Below are positions 17,757-26,683 of a stretch of 42,465 nucleotides of DNA, in pieces. Where the stretch lies: NCBI GenBank assembly GCA_019752375.1, contig JAIEMG010000095.1:1-42465 (forward strand), in the 5' to 3' direction. A model generated the notes under the pieces. That model was not told where the DNA came from and ran no database searches. It saw only the letters and a program-made list of their open reading frames with translations. Numbering within the stretch: the first letter of the stretch is position 1; the number at the start of each line of letters is the position of its first letter. A program made the translations under genes and the position numbers. The stretch comes from Gemmataceae bacterium. GTDB taxonomy: Bacteria > Planctomycetota > Planctomycetia > Gemmatales > Gemmataceae.

Positions 17757-20528
17757 ATGGCGAAAGTCGACTCGGACCGCAACCTGTTGTTTGGCATCCT
17801 GGCGCTGCAGATGGACTTCATCAGCCGCGACGCCTTGATCCGCGCGATGAGCGCCTGGGCCGTGGAGAAGACCCAGCCGCTCGGGCAAATCCTCGTGCAG
17901 CAGGGGGCGCTGCGCGAGGATGCCCGTGCACTGCTGGAGCCGCTGGTCCGCAAACACCTGGAGATGCACGACAACGACGCCGAGAAGAGCCTGGTCGCCG
18001 TCGGTACGGTCAGCGCGGTGTGCGAAGACCTCCAGCACGTCACCGATGCAGATGTGCATGCCAGCCTGAAGCCCTTTGCTCACGATTCGCCCACCGCGGA
18101 CCAGTTCGTCACCCGTGCGCCCTCGGTGGGGACGCCGAGCTCCAGCGGCCTCCGTTTCCGCATCCTTCGTCCGTACGCTCGCGGCGGCCTGGGAGAGGTG
18201 TTTGTGGCCGAGGACCAGGAGTTGCACCGCGAAGTCGCCCTCAAGGAAATCCAGGACCGGCACGCCGACGATCCGCAGAGTCGAGCGCGCTTCATGCTGG
18301 AAGCGGAAGTCACCGGCGGGCTGGAGCATCCGTGCATCGTGCCGGTCTACGGCCTGGGCACTTATCCCGATGGCCGTCCTTTCTATGCCATGCGCTTCAT
18401 CCGCGGCGATTCGTTGAAAGACGGCATCGAACGCTACCACAAGCATTCCGGGATCCGTGGCGAGAAATCGGTCGAGTTCCGCAAGCTCCTCGACAGCTTC
18501 GTCGACGTCTGCAATGCCATCGAATATGCCCACAGCCGCGGCGTGCTGCATCGGGACCTGAAGCCGGGCAACATCATGCTCGGCAAGTACGGCGAGACGA
18601 TCGTCGTCGATTGGGGCCTGGCCAAGCCGCGCGGCGCCATCGAGGAAAACGCCCGGAGCGAAGAACGCTTGCTGCAGCCGTCCGCGATCAGCGGGACCAT
18701 GGAGACCGTGGCGGGCGCCGCCGTCGGCACGCCGCAGTTCATGAGCCCCGAGCAGGCGATTGGCCGGCTGGAAATGCTGGGGCCGGCCAGTGACGTTTAC
18801 AGCCTTGGCGCCACGCTCTTTGCCGTGCTGACCGGCAAGCCGCCATTTGCCGGACTGGATGTCGGCGACGTGCTGAAGAAAGTGCAATGCGGCGATTTCC
18901 CTCGTCCGCGGCAAGTTCTTGCGGGCGTCGCCCCGGCGCTGGAAGCGATTTGCCTCAAGGCAATGGCGCTCAAGCCTGCCGACCGCTATGCTTCGGCCCG
19001 CGCCTTGGCGGACGATGTGGATCACTGGCTGGCCGACGAGCCCGTGGCGGCCTACCCCGAGCCGCTGGGCGCCCGACTGAATCGCTGGGGCCGCCGCCAT
19101 CGCTCGCTGGTCGTCGGGGCCGCGGCGTTGCTCGTGACCGCCGTGGCGGCCTTGACGGTGAGCACGGTGCTCATTTCACGCGAGCAATCGCGCACGCTCG
19201 TCGAGCGCCGCCGTGCCGAGGAGAACTTCCATACCGCCTTGCAAGCCGTCAACGACATGCTCACGGAAGTCGCCGAGGACCAGCTCGCCAATGAGCCGCG
19301 CATGGAGAAGAAACGCCGCGCCTTGCTGGTCAAGGCCAAGAACTATTACGAGCAGTTTCTGCAGGAGCGAAGCAACGATCCCAAGCTGCGCAAAGAAACA
19401 GCCCTGGCGTACCAGCGACTGGCGGACATCTCACGGCTCCTGGGCGACTACGAGCCCGCGCGGGCGGAATATGCCAAGGCGATCGATTTGCTCGCCTCCC
19501 TGGTCAACTCCAGTCCCGACGATCCCGAGCTTCGCCGGGCCCTGGCGGACAGCTACTCGAACCTGGGCGAAGTCCAGCGCACCACCGGCAAGTCCGCCGC
19601 GGCACAGGAGGCCTACGAGCAAGCGCTGAAACTGCAGGAGCGCCTGGTCGCCGAATTTGCCGACAAGCCCCTCTATCGGCAAGACCTGGCGCGTACCCAG
19701 TACAACCTGGGCATCCTGTTCAAGGACACCGAGCGGCCGCAACTCGCGGAAAAGGCGCTTCGCGACGCCGCCGCGGTCCTGTCCCAGCTCGTCACCCAGC
19801 ATCCGAAGGAGCCGACGTATCAACAGCACCTCGCGCGGGCCTATCTCAACCTCGGTCCGGTGCTGCGGGCAAGCGGCCGGGCGAAAGATGCGGAGGACAC
19901 GTATCGCGAAGCCATTCGATTGCAAGCCGGCCTGGTGGCCAAGGACGGTCTGAACCCCGCCTATCGTTGCGAACTGGCCGTCACGGATAACAACCTGGGT
20001 TTCTTGCTGGAATCGATGAAGCGGCACGCCGAGGCAGCCAAGGCCCACCAGGATGCCGTCGATCTGTTGAGCGAACTGGTTGTTCAGTTTCCCAGCGTGC
20101 CGGTCTACCAAAAGGAACTGGCCAATTCACGAAACAACCTGGCCATTGTGCTGGCGCGTACCGGCGAATGGAAAACGGCCGAAAAGAACTGGCGCCAGGC
20201 ATTGACGATTTTTGAGAAACTCTGGGCCGAGGCGCCGGACGTCCCGGACTACGAGGCGGGAGTCGGCATGGTTCTCGGCAACCTGGGCTGGCTCGCGCTG
20301 CAGCAAAAAGAGCCGGCCAAGGCGCGGCTATCGCTCGAAGAGGGCATCAAACGCCTGAAGCGGGTCTTGCTGGCCAACCCCGACACAACGCTCTATCACC
20401 GGCTGTTGCGTGAGCAGTACGGATACCTCATTGATGCGTTCGAACAACTCGGCGAGAAGACGGAAGCGGCGGAGGCGCGCAAGCAACTCGCCGAACTGGA
20501 ATCGCGGAAACAGCCGCCGAAGCCATGA
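17757..20528 (+). CDS. Membrane-anchored Ser/Thr protein kinase with TPR repeats
   Basis: A 923-residue kinase. Residues 1-120 are a helical N-terminal domain seen in other planctomycete kinases. The kinase domain spans about 133-430: Gly loop ARGGLGEV (141-148), Lys163 in ALKEI, HRDLKPGN (265-272), DWG (285-287) in place of DFG, and GTPQFMSPEQ (324-333). One membrane helix (about 450-472) is followed by 10 or so TPR-like units (for example ADSYSNLGEVQRTTGKSAA, ARTQYNLGILFKD) to the end. The kinase is therefore cytosolic and the TPR part is predicted on the far side of the membrane, where it could bind proteins or ligands. Catalytic residues are complete. The ATG at 17757 follows a cggag; upstream codons fall in the inverted repeat. 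Target unknown. Confidence 0.93.
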   Translation: MAKVDSDRNLLFGILALQMDFISRDALIRAMSAWAVEKTQPLGQILVQQGALREDARALLEPLVRKHLEMHDNDAEKSLVAVGTVSAVCEDLQHVTDADVHASLKPFAHDSPTADQFVTRAPSVGTPSSSGLRFRILRPYARGGLGEVFVAEDQELHREVALKEIQDRHADDPQSRARFMLEAEVTGGLEHPCIVPVYGLGTYPDGRPFYAMRFIRGDSLKDGIERYHKHSGIRGEKSVEFRKLLDSFVDVCNAIEYAHSRGVLHRDLKPGNIMLGKYGETIVVDWGLAKPRGAIEENARSEERLLQPSAISGTMETVAGAAVGTPQFMSPEQAIGRLEMLGPASDVYSLGATLFAVLTGKPPFAGLDVGDVLKKVQCGDFPRPRQVLAGVAPALEAICLKAMALKPADRYASARALADDVDHWLADEPVAAYPEPLGARLNRWGRRHRSLVVGAAALLVTAVAALTVSTVLISREQSRTLVERRRAEENFHTALQAVNDMLTEVAEDQLANEPRMEKKRRALLVKAKNYYEQFLQERSNDPKLRKETALAYQRLADISRLLGDYEPARAEYAKAIDLLASLVNSSPDDPELRRALADSYSNLGEVQRTTGKSAAAQEAYEQALKLQERLVAEFADKPLYRQDLARTQYNLGILFKDTERPQLAEKALRDAAAVLSQLVTQHPKEPTYQQHLARAYLNLGPVLRASGRAKDAEDTYREAIRLQAGLVAKDGLNPAYRCELAVTDNNLGFLLESMKRHAEAAKAHQDAVDLLSELVVQFPSVPVYQKELANSRNNLAIVLARTGEWKTAEKNWRQALTIFEKLWAEAPDVPDYEAGVGMVLGNLGWLALQQKEPAKARLSLEEGIKRLKRVLLANPDTTLYHRLLREQYGYLIDAFEQLGEKTEAAEARKQLAELESRKQPPKP

Positions 20529-20685
20529 CGGCCTGATCCGGACATCTGTCATATCCCCACCTCTCGCGACCGCCCCGCGAAGGGGTTCCGGGCGCTTCCT
20601 TGGATGCGCGGGATCGTACCGTCGATAAAAACGTGTCGGAGCCGCCTCGGACGGATCGGGCGCTGCCTTGGTTGGGACGGAACCC

Positions 20686-21570
20686 ATGTATCAGATGATT
20701 CGCCAGCAACTGCGGGCCTTGCGTTTCACCGTCGCACTGGGGATGTTACTGCTGGCAACGTCTGCTGGTCGTGCGCAAAGCGGCGCGGAGAGCAGCGTCG
20801 GCTACATCGACAGCGCCATTCCGCGAAGCCAGTTTCGGCTTCGCTACGACACTTCGTACGGCAATAACCGGCCCGACCGTGCTGAGTTCTTCTGGCCTGG
20901 TCCTTCCGGACCGCCATTCGGAGAATCGAACGTCGATTTTCAGGACGTCTCCACTTACCTGGAGTGGGCCGCATCGCCGCGGTTTTCCGTGTTTGTCGAA
21001 CTACCGGTCCGATTCGTCAATCCGGACGTGAATCCCAACGCGGGCGGGTTGAGCGACCTGAACGCCGGCTTCAAATGGGCCATGGTGGCCGAGGAACATC
21101 GCTACTTCACGCTTCAGTTGAAGGCATTTGCACCGACCGGCAATGGCGGCGAAGGCCTTGGCACCAATCACGCCACGCTGGAGCCGGGGCTGCTGTTCAA
21201 TCAACGGCTCACGGATCGAATCCTGCTCGAAGGCGAACTTCGCGACTGGATCCCCTTGGGCGGCAGCAATTTCGCGGGCAATGTGCTGCGCTACGGCCTC
21301 GGCATCAGCTACGACATTCGGCCCGCCCCGGTGTGGCGTGTTAGCCCTGTCGTTGAGTTCGTTGGCTGGACCACGCTCTCGGGCATGACGACGAATGGCT
21401 TGCCCGACATTCCGATCAGTGCCGTCGGCGACACGATCTTCAACGTCAAGGGCGGCGTGCGTGTCAATTGTGGCGAACACAGCGATTTCTACGTGGGCTA
21501 CGGTAGGGCCCTGACGGGCGACGTCTGGTACAAAGATACGGTCCGGCTCGAGTATCGATTCTCGTTTTAG
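20686..21570 (+). CDS. Outer-membrane beta-barrel-like protein (transporter/MetA-pathway type)
   Basis: A 294-residue exported protein. The signal peptide spans roughly residues 1-27 (LRFTVALGMLLLATSAGRAQ). The rest is made of amphipathic beta-strand pairs ending in an aromatic C-terminus (VRLEYRFSF), the usual signature of an outer-membrane barrel. Segments such as FVELPVRFVNP, GGLSDLNAGFKWAM and LKAFAPTGNG resemble the PF13557-like putative barrel family, which is often annotated as 'transporter'; substrate unknown. The ATG at 20686 has gggacgga just upstream; a TTG at 20668 is possible. It follows the kinase by 157 bases, perhaps as an independent unit. Confidence 0.8.
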   Translation: MYQMIRQQLRALRFTVALGMLLLATSAGRAQSGAESSVGYIDSAIPRSQFRLRYDTSYGNNRPDRAEFFWPGPSGPPFGESNVDFQDVSTYLEWAASPRFSVFVELPVRFVNPDVNPNAGGLSDLNAGFKWAMVAEEHRYFTLQLKAFAPTGNGGEGLGTNHATLEPGLLFNQRLTDRILLEGELRDWIPLGGSNFAGNVLRYGLGISYDIRPAPVWRVSPVVEFVGWTTLSGMTTNGLPDIPISAVGDTIFNVKGGVRVNCGEHSDFYVGYGRALTGDVWYKDTVRLEYRFSF

Positions 21571-21594
21571 CGCGCTATCAAGGCTTGGATGGAG

Positions 21595-21641
21595 GGTTCG
21601 GCCGGCACAGTCGTTGTTCCGTCGTCTGCGGAACGACGGAC
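21595..21641. repeat. Partial copy of the ggttcggccggcacag repeat plus hairpin
   Basis: Bases 21595-21613 match the arm of the hairpin at 5538 with two differences. Immediately after, tccgtcgt (21618-21625) pairs with acgacgga (21633-21640). It lies in the 220-base gap between the barrel gene stop and argB and could stop the upstream transcript. Confidence 0.5.
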
Positions 21642-21791
21642 GATCGGCGGCCCACCTCTGGAACCGGTCCTCGCACTTCGGACGCTTCACCATTTGCACA
21701 CATCCCGCAGGTGGCGGTACGCCGGTTCCATTGACACTCCGCGCCTCGAACCTACAATCAATCTTTTGCCAAACGGCCCGGTTCGAGGCCC

Positions 21792-22703
21792 ATGAACGAC
21801 GCGATTCGCAAAGCCGAAGTGTTGATCGAGGCCCTCAGCTACATCCGCACGTTCCGCGACCGCCTCACGGTCATCAAGCTCGGCGGCAGCGCCATGGAAG
21901 ATGCCGACGCGCTGCGCTCCACCCTGGAAGACGTGGTGTTCATGTCCACCGTCGGCATGCGGCCGATCCTGGTGCATGGCGGCGGTAAGCCCATCGACCG
22001 TGCCATGGCCGCTGCCGGACTCCAGCCGCGAAAAGTGCAGGGCCGTCGCTGTACGGACGACGCCACTCTCTCCATTGTCGTCAAGGTCCTTGGCGGCGAG
22101 ATCAATGCCGACATCGTGAAACAGATCCGCGGACTGGGCGGTCGGGCCGTCGGTCTGCACACCGGGCCGCTGCAGTGCCTGTTCGGCGAGCGACTGATGC
22201 TGCCGGGCGACGACGGCACGCCGATCGACCTGGGGCGCGTGGGCAAGGTGACGCGCGTGGACCACGGGTTGATCGAGGACTTCTGCTCCGGCGGGGTCGT
22301 GCCGGTGCTTCCCTCTCTGGCCCTGGATGATGATGGCGGCTGGCTCAACGTCAATGCCGACACTGCCGCCGCGGCGGTTGGCGCCGCGGTCAAGGCGGAG
22401 AAACTCGTCTTCCTCTCCGACACGCCCGGCATCCTGCGTGACCGCCGCGATGAGGCGACGCTGGTTCGCAATCTCGATGCCCAGGGCTGCCGGGACTTGA
22501 TCGACTCGGGCATCATCGACTCGGGCATGATTCCCAAGGTGGAAGCGTGTCTGGAGAGCCTGCGAACCGGTGTGCGCAAGACGCACATGATCGACGGGCG
22601 CGTTCGACACTCGTTGCTGCTGGAGATCTACACCGATCGCGGCGTGGGCACTGAAATCGTGCTGGAAAAGCAAGCCGCGGCGGAGCGGAGGGACTTGTTG
22701 TGA
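21792..22703 (+). CDS. argB: Acetylglutamate kinase
   Basis: A 303-residue amino-acid kinase that phosphorylates N-acetyl-L-glutamate with ATP in the second step of arginine synthesis. Motifs: VIKLGGSAME (ATP phosphate binding), PILVHGGGKPID (substrate loop), GLHTGPLQ, WLNVNADTAAAAVGAAV, VFLSDTPGIL, and SGMIPKVEACLESL near the end. Length is normal. It opens the argB-argD-argF cluster; its stop TGA overlaps the GTG of argD by four bases, indicating translational coupling. The N-terminal helix present in arginine-inhibited hexameric forms seems to be there (about 20 residues before the kinase core), so feedback inhibition is possible but not shown. Confidence 0.96.
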   Translation: MNDAIRKAEVLIEALSYIRTFRDRLTVIKLGGSAMEDADALRSTLEDVVFMSTVGMRPILVHGGGKPIDRAMAAAGLQPRKVQGRRCTDDATLSIVVKVLGGEINADIVKQIRGLGGRAVGLHTGPLQCLFGERLMLPGDDGTPIDLGRVGKVTRVDHGLIEDFCSGGVVPVLPSLALDDDGGWLNVNADTAAAAVGAAVKAEKLVFLSDTPGILRDRRDEATLVRNLDAQGCRDLIDSGIIDSGMIPKVEACLESLRTGVRKTHMIDGRVRHSLLLEIYTDRGVGTEIVLEKQAAAERRDLL

Positions 22704-23884
22704 ACCAGAAGACGCTCGATCTGTTCAAACAGCATGTGATTCCCAACTACACGCGCTATCCGGTTTGCTTGGTGCGTGGCGAAGGCTCGTACATCTGGGA
22801 CGACGAAGGCACTCGCTACCTGGACTTCTTCCCCGGCTGGGGCTGCGACCTGATCGGCCATTGCCCGCCGCGCGTCGTCGAAGCGGTGCGCGACCAGGTG
22901 GGCCGTTTGATTCACGTGCCGAACACCTGGTACGTGGAAGCGCAGGGCAAGCTGGCGGAGGCGTTAGCAGAGCGCACCGGCTGGGGCGGCCAGAGCTTCT
23001 TCTGCAATAGCGGCACCGAGGCCAACGAGGCGGCCATCAAGCTCGCTCGGCTCCACGGCAAGCCCGGCCGCTACAAGATCATCACGACGATCAACAGCTT
23101 CCACGGCCGAACCCTGGGCGCCCTGAGCGCCACCGGACAGCCGAAGTATCACCAGGGTCTTGAGCCTCTGCTAGCCGGCTTCAGCTATGTCCCGTTCGGG
23201 GACCTCGAGGCTGCAACCAAGCAGGTGGATGCGGAGACATGTGCCATCCTCGTGGAGCCAATCCAGGGCGAAGGCGGCATCAATATGCCGCCGGACGGCT
23301 ATCTCGAAGGACTGCGTGCCCTGGCGGACAAGCATCAACTCCTGCTGATGTTCGATGAAGTGCAGTCCGGCATGGGCCGCACGGGCCGCTGGTTTGCCCA
23401 CCAGCACTGGAAGGTACGTCCCGACGTGATGACGCTGGCCAAGGCCCTGGCCGGCGGCATCGCGGCCGGCGCCCTGATCGCGCGTCCCGAGGTCGCGGAG
23501 AAGCTGAAGCCGGGGACCCATGCGGCGACGTTCGGCGGCAACCCGATTGCCTGCCGGGCTGCCCTCGCCACCATCGAGACGATCGAAGCGGACGGCCTGC
23601 TGGCTCGCGCCGAACAACTCGGCAATCAGTTCCGCGAGCGCTTCGAGGCGCTGCGGCCGCGCTGTCCGTGGATTCAGGACGTCCGCGCGAAGGGCGTCAT
23701 GATCGGCGTCGAACTCTCCGTGGACGGCACTCCCATCGTGCAACAGTGCCTCCAGAAACGGTTGCTCATCAACTGCACGCACGGCACCGTGCTTCGGCTG
23801 TTGCCGGCGATGAACCTGACCGACGCCCAGTTCGCCGAGGGTTGTGCAATCCTGGAAGAGGCGTTGCTAGCACACAAGGCATAG
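22700..23884 (+). CDS. argD: Acetylornithine aminotransferase
   Basis: A 394-residue PLP enzyme (class III aminotransferase) that makes N-acetylornithine from N-acetylglutamate semialdehyde with glutamate as donor. Motifs: CNSGTEANEAAIKLAR, INSFHGRTLGALSATGQ, VEPIQGEGGI, LMFDEVQSGMGRTG and TLAKALAGGIAAGALI, whose Lys should hold PLP. The start is GTG, overlapping the argB stop by 4 bases (gtga). argF begins 4 bases after its stop. It could also serve in lysine synthesis as in other bacteria, but the neighbours point to arginine. Confidence 0.95.
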   Translation: MNQKTLDLFKQHVIPNYTRYPVCLVRGEGSYIWDDEGTRYLDFFPGWGCDLIGHCPPRVVEAVRDQVGRLIHVPNTWYVEAQGKLAEALAERTGWGGQSFFCNSGTEANEAAIKLARLHGKPGRYKIITTINSFHGRTLGALSATGQPKYHQGLEPLLAGFSYVPFGDLEAATKQVDAETCAILVEPIQGEGGINMPPDGYLEGLRALADKHQLLLMFDEVQSGMGRTGRWFAHQHWKVRPDVMTLAKALAGGIAAGALIARPEVAEKLKPGTHAATFGGNPIACRAALATIETIEADGLLARAEQLGNQFRERFEALRPRCPWIQDVRAKGVMIGVELSVDGTPIVQQCLQKRLLINCTHGTVLRLLPAMNLTDAQFAEGCAILEEALLAHKA

Positions 23885-23888
23885 AGTC

Positions 23889-24800
23889 ATGCGACATTTC
23901 CTCAGTTTGTTCGATTTGACCCCTGCCGAACTCGCCCATCTCATGAAGGAGACGGCGCGCTTGAAGAAGGCGTACCAGCGCGGCACGCGCAAGCCGACGC
24001 TCAAGGGCAAGGTGCTGGGCTTGGTCTTCGAGAAGCCGTCGCTGCGCACGCGCGTCAGCTTTGAGGCGGCCATGGCCCAGCTGGGCGGCACTACCATCTA
24101 TACCGCCGGCAAGGACGTGGGCCTCGGCGTGCGCGAGAGCGTGCCGGACTTTGCCCGGGTCATGAGCCAGTATGTGGATGCCGTCGTGCTGCGCACGTTC
24201 AGCCATCAGACGGTCGAGGATTTCGCCGCACACGCGGCCTGTCCGGTCATCAACGGCCTGTCGGACCTCTTTCATCCCTGCCAGGCGCTGGCGGACCTGT
24301 TCACGATGTACGAGGTCTTCGGCAAGCTCGCCGGCAAGACCCTGGCGTTTGTCGGCGACGGCAACAACGTCGCCCGTTCGGTAGCGATCTGTTGCGGCAA
24401 GCTGGGCGTCCGGTTCATCTTGGCGGCGCCGGACCGCTACGGCTTCGACAAGCCGTTCCTGAAGCAATATCGGGAGCAGGTGCCCGATGGCGACCTGGTG
24501 CTGAACGGTGCGCCCGGCCACGCGGTAAAGGCCGCCGATGTCATCTACACCGACGTTTGGACGAGCATGGGCCAAGAGGAAGAACGCGATCGCCGCCTGC
24601 GGGAGTTCGCCGACTACCAGGTCAATGCGGCACTCCTGAAGAAAGCACCGGCGCACGCCCGCGTGATGCACTGCCTCCCCGCCCACCGCGGAGAGGAAGT
24701 CACCAGCGATGTGCTCGACGGCGAGCGGAGCGTCGTCTTCCAGCAAGCCGCGAATCGGATGCATGCACAGAAGGCACTGCTGGAGTGGCTGTTGAATTAG
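23889..24800 (+). CDS. argF: Ornithine carbamoyltransferase
   Basis: A 303-residue transferase making citrulline from ornithine and carbamoyl phosphate. Motifs: FEKPSLRTRVSFEAA (carbamoyl-phosphate loop, with Leu where E. coli has Thr in STRTR), LRTFSHQTVEDFA, GLSDLFHPCQALADLFT, FVGDGNNVARS, DVWTSMGQE (ornithine loop) and MHCLPAHRGEEV. The DxWxSMG and HCLPAHRG signatures favour ornithine rather than acetyl- or succinyl-ornithine as acceptor. It is the third gene of the arg cluster; argC, argJ, argG and argH are not in the window. Confidence 0.95.
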   Translation: MRHFLSLFDLTPAELAHLMKETARLKKAYQRGTRKPTLKGKVLGLVFEKPSLRTRVSFEAAMAQLGGTTIYTAGKDVGLGVRESVPDFARVMSQYVDAVVLRTFSHQTVEDFAAHAACPVINGLSDLFHPCQALADLFTMYEVFGKLAGKTLAFVGDGNNVARSVAICCGKLGVRFILAAPDRYGFDKPFLKQYREQVPDGDLVLNGAPGHAVKAADVIYTDVWTSMGQEEERDRRLREFADYQVNAALLKKAPAHARVMHCLPAHRGEEVTSDVLDGERSVVFQQAANRMHAQKALLEWLLN

Positions 24801-24812
24801 GGCACCACACTC

Positions 24813-25172
24813 ATGCCTCGATTCTCGCCCAACGATCGTTTGCCCCGGATTCGCGGAACGCAAACCGGTTTGAGCAATCCGAATCAGGTGGATCAGATCA
24901 AGGCCGACATGCGCAGCGGGGACTACAAGTTTAACGAACTGCGAGGTCGCATTTCGGGTGTCACGGATCCCCACGGCACCTACTACGTGATGGTCGGACA
25001 CCACCGAATGGTTGCTGCTTTGGAGCTTTACGCCGAAACGGGGGAGCCGGATTTTGTCTTCACTTTACTGGAATGGGGTTTCTGGGATGATGTGGTACGG
25101 GTGCCGATAAACAGTCGTCCCATGCCGGCACGCAACTGGTGGGGTGCATTGCGCAACCGCTGGGGTTTCTGA
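24813..25172 (+). CDS. ParB-like / polymorphic-toxin-type C-terminal domain protein, 119 aa
   Basis: A short protein whose middle (QIKADMRSGDYKFNELRG, then YYVMVGHHRMVAALELYAET) resembles the ParB-like nuclease fold found as the C-terminal tip of planctomycete and other polymorphic toxins. The end SRPMPARNWWGALRNRWGF is also typical of that group as I remember it. Here it stands free with no export or RHS part. The GHHR motif is the likely functional centre, comparable to GxxR in ParB. It begins 12 bases after argF and is followed 15 bases later by a protein of unknown function, which might be its partner or immunity protein. Activity is unproven. Confidence 0.65.
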   Translation: MPRFSPNDRLPRIRGTQTGLSNPNQVDQIKADMRSGDYKFNELRGRISGVTDPHGTYYVMVGHHRMVAALELYAETGEPDFVFTLLEWGFWDDVVRVPINSRPMPARNWWGALRNRWGF

Positions 25173-25187
25173 AGGGAGTGGGAAACC

Positions 25188-25808
25188 GTGAAGGACGTCC
25201 CCCTATCGTGCAGTGGTGTTGCCGTGGGCTCGCTTCAACTTCCGGCTTTCCAGCTTGGGCTTGGCGACCTGCTGTGCCTTCACCTGTCCACGCCGGCTGA
25301 TTCCGACCATCAAGAAAAGCTCGTCGATGCACTGACCGGTAAACAGCCAGCGGCGGGGCTGACGGTTTTCGGCCGAGTTCGATTCGCGTGCCCAGCGCAT
25401 GCCAGGAGAGGCTTCTGGGGGCTGTTCTTTCAGCCTACCGTCGCCGAGTGGCTTTCCAGTGCAGCGGGTGCGCCGCATGAAATCGCACGAACCGCCGCCA
25501 AGAGGTTGAAGCTGGATCCTAGCTGGAAGATTTGCCAACTGGCTGGGACCCAACGCACATTGCTCGGCCTGGAGGCCGCGTGGCTACTGGGGACAGATGC
25601 GATTGTGTTCTCCACGATTGGTCTTGATTGGAAGGGCCGATCCGCCGTTTTTGAAGCGGTTTCTGAAAGGGTGACCGACTGCCCTGGCCTACACCTCGGA
25701 TATGCATACGAGACCTGTGGGCGCCGAGAACGCATGTGCCCTCCAGGCGCCGTGTGTCTCGAAGTTGGCATATCGAGTTCGACTGCGACGCCAGCAGCTC
25801 CCGTCTGA
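25188..25808 (+). CDS. Unknown protein, possibly a degenerate ABC-ATPase-like domain
   Basis: A 206-residue protein starting at a GTG preceded by gggagtggga. No Walker A is present. The early strands (VAVGSLQLPAFQLGLGDLLC) and the later LAGTQRTLLGLEAAWLLGTD, followed by AIVFSTIGLDWKGRSAVFEA, echo the layout of ABC ATPases (signature-like helix, then a Walker-B-like strand), so an ATPase-derived, probably inactive fold is possible. It follows the ParB-like gene by 15 bases; a toxin/immunity-type pair is an untested idea. Confidence 0.6.
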   Translation: MKDVPLSCSGVAVGSLQLPAFQLGLGDLLCLHLSTPADSDHQEKLVDALTGKQPAAGLTVFGRVRFACPAHARRGFWGLFFQPTVAEWLSSAAGAPHEIARTAAKRLKLDPSWKICQLAGTQRTLLGLEAAWLLGTDAIVFSTIGLDWKGRSAVFEAVSERVTDCPGLHLGYAYETCGRRERMCPPGAVCLEVGISSSTATPAAPV

Positions 25809-25823
25809 GAGAAAGATCAACCG

Positions 25824-26552
25824 ATGCGTCATGACAGCCGTCGTCCCGATGAACTGCGTCCCCTCTCCTTCCGCCGCAAGTACACGCGCCAGGCGCCCGG
25901 CAGCGTCCTCGTTCGCATGGGCCGCACCACGGTGCTCTGCACTTGCTGCGTGGAGCTGACCGTGCCGCCGTTTCTCGTCGGTAAGGGCAAGGGCTGGCTC
26001 ACCGCCGAATACGGCATGTTGCCGGGAAGCACCAACACACGCAAGGCACGCGACAAGGGCGGCAAGGTCGATGGCCGAAGCGTCGAGATTCAACGCCTGA
26101 TCGGACGTAGTCTGCGCGCCGTGGTAGACCTGGAGAAACTGGGGGAACGCACGCTCTGGATCGACTGCGATGTGCTTGAGGCGGACGGCGGCACGCGTAC
26201 CGCGTCCATCAATGGAGCGTACGTTGCCCTGGTCGATGCGCTCCATGCCATGAAGCACGTCGTCGGGCCGCCGGCAGGCATCGTCAAGGGCAGCGTGGCC
26301 GCCATCAGCGTTGGCCTGCTCGAAGACCGCGAGCTCCTCGATCTCGATTACAGCGAGGACAAGGATGCCGAGGTGGACTTGAACCTCGTCATGACCGGTG
26401 GCGGCCAGTTCATCGAAGTGCAGGGCACGGGCGAGGAGGCCACCTTCAGCCGCAGTCAACTCGATCGACTGCTCAAGCTGGGCAAGATCGGCATCGATGC
26501 CGTCACCGCGGCTCAGTGCCGGTCCTTGGGCGCCAATTGGTCTCTGGACTAG
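25824..26552 (+). CDS. rph: Ribonuclease PH
   Basis: A 242-residue phosphorolytic exoribonuclease that trims the 3' ends of tRNA precursors using phosphate. The family is highly conserved: RPDELRPLSFRRKYT, GSVLVRMGRTTVLCT, GKGWLTAEYGMLPGST, the stretch GRSVEIQRLIGRSLRAVVDL with the phosphate-binding Arg residues, CDVLEADGGTRTASI, EVDLNLVMTGGGQFIEVQGT and GEEATFS. Length is normal. The ATG is 15 bases after the preceding gene. There is no encoded CCA on the tRNA in this window, so tRNA 3' maturation is needed in this organism. Confidence 0.96.
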   Translation: MRHDSRRPDELRPLSFRRKYTRQAPGSVLVRMGRTTVLCTCCVELTVPPFLVGKGKGWLTAEYGMLPGSTNTRKARDKGGKVDGRSVEIQRLIGRSLRAVVDLEKLGERTLWIDCDVLEADGGTRTASINGAYVALVDALHAMKHVVGPPAGIVKGSVAAISVGLLEDRELLDLDYSEDKDAEVDLNLVMTGGGQFIEVQGTGEEATFSRSQLDRLLKLGKIGIDAVTAAQCRSLGANWSLD

Positions 26553-26683
26553 CGACGTCCCTTCTGCTATACGCCCGCCAATTGCCATCCGCCGCCTTCA
26601 CGTTGCCATGAATACCCATGCGCCAGCCGAGAGGTGGATCGCTGACGGCTGATCGCTGACAGCTTTTTCGAGGGAGGGAGCCC

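Noticed and set aside
17631..19100. 489-residue minus-strand frame inside the kinase gene
   Set aside because: Antisense of a kinase with complete catalytic motifs.
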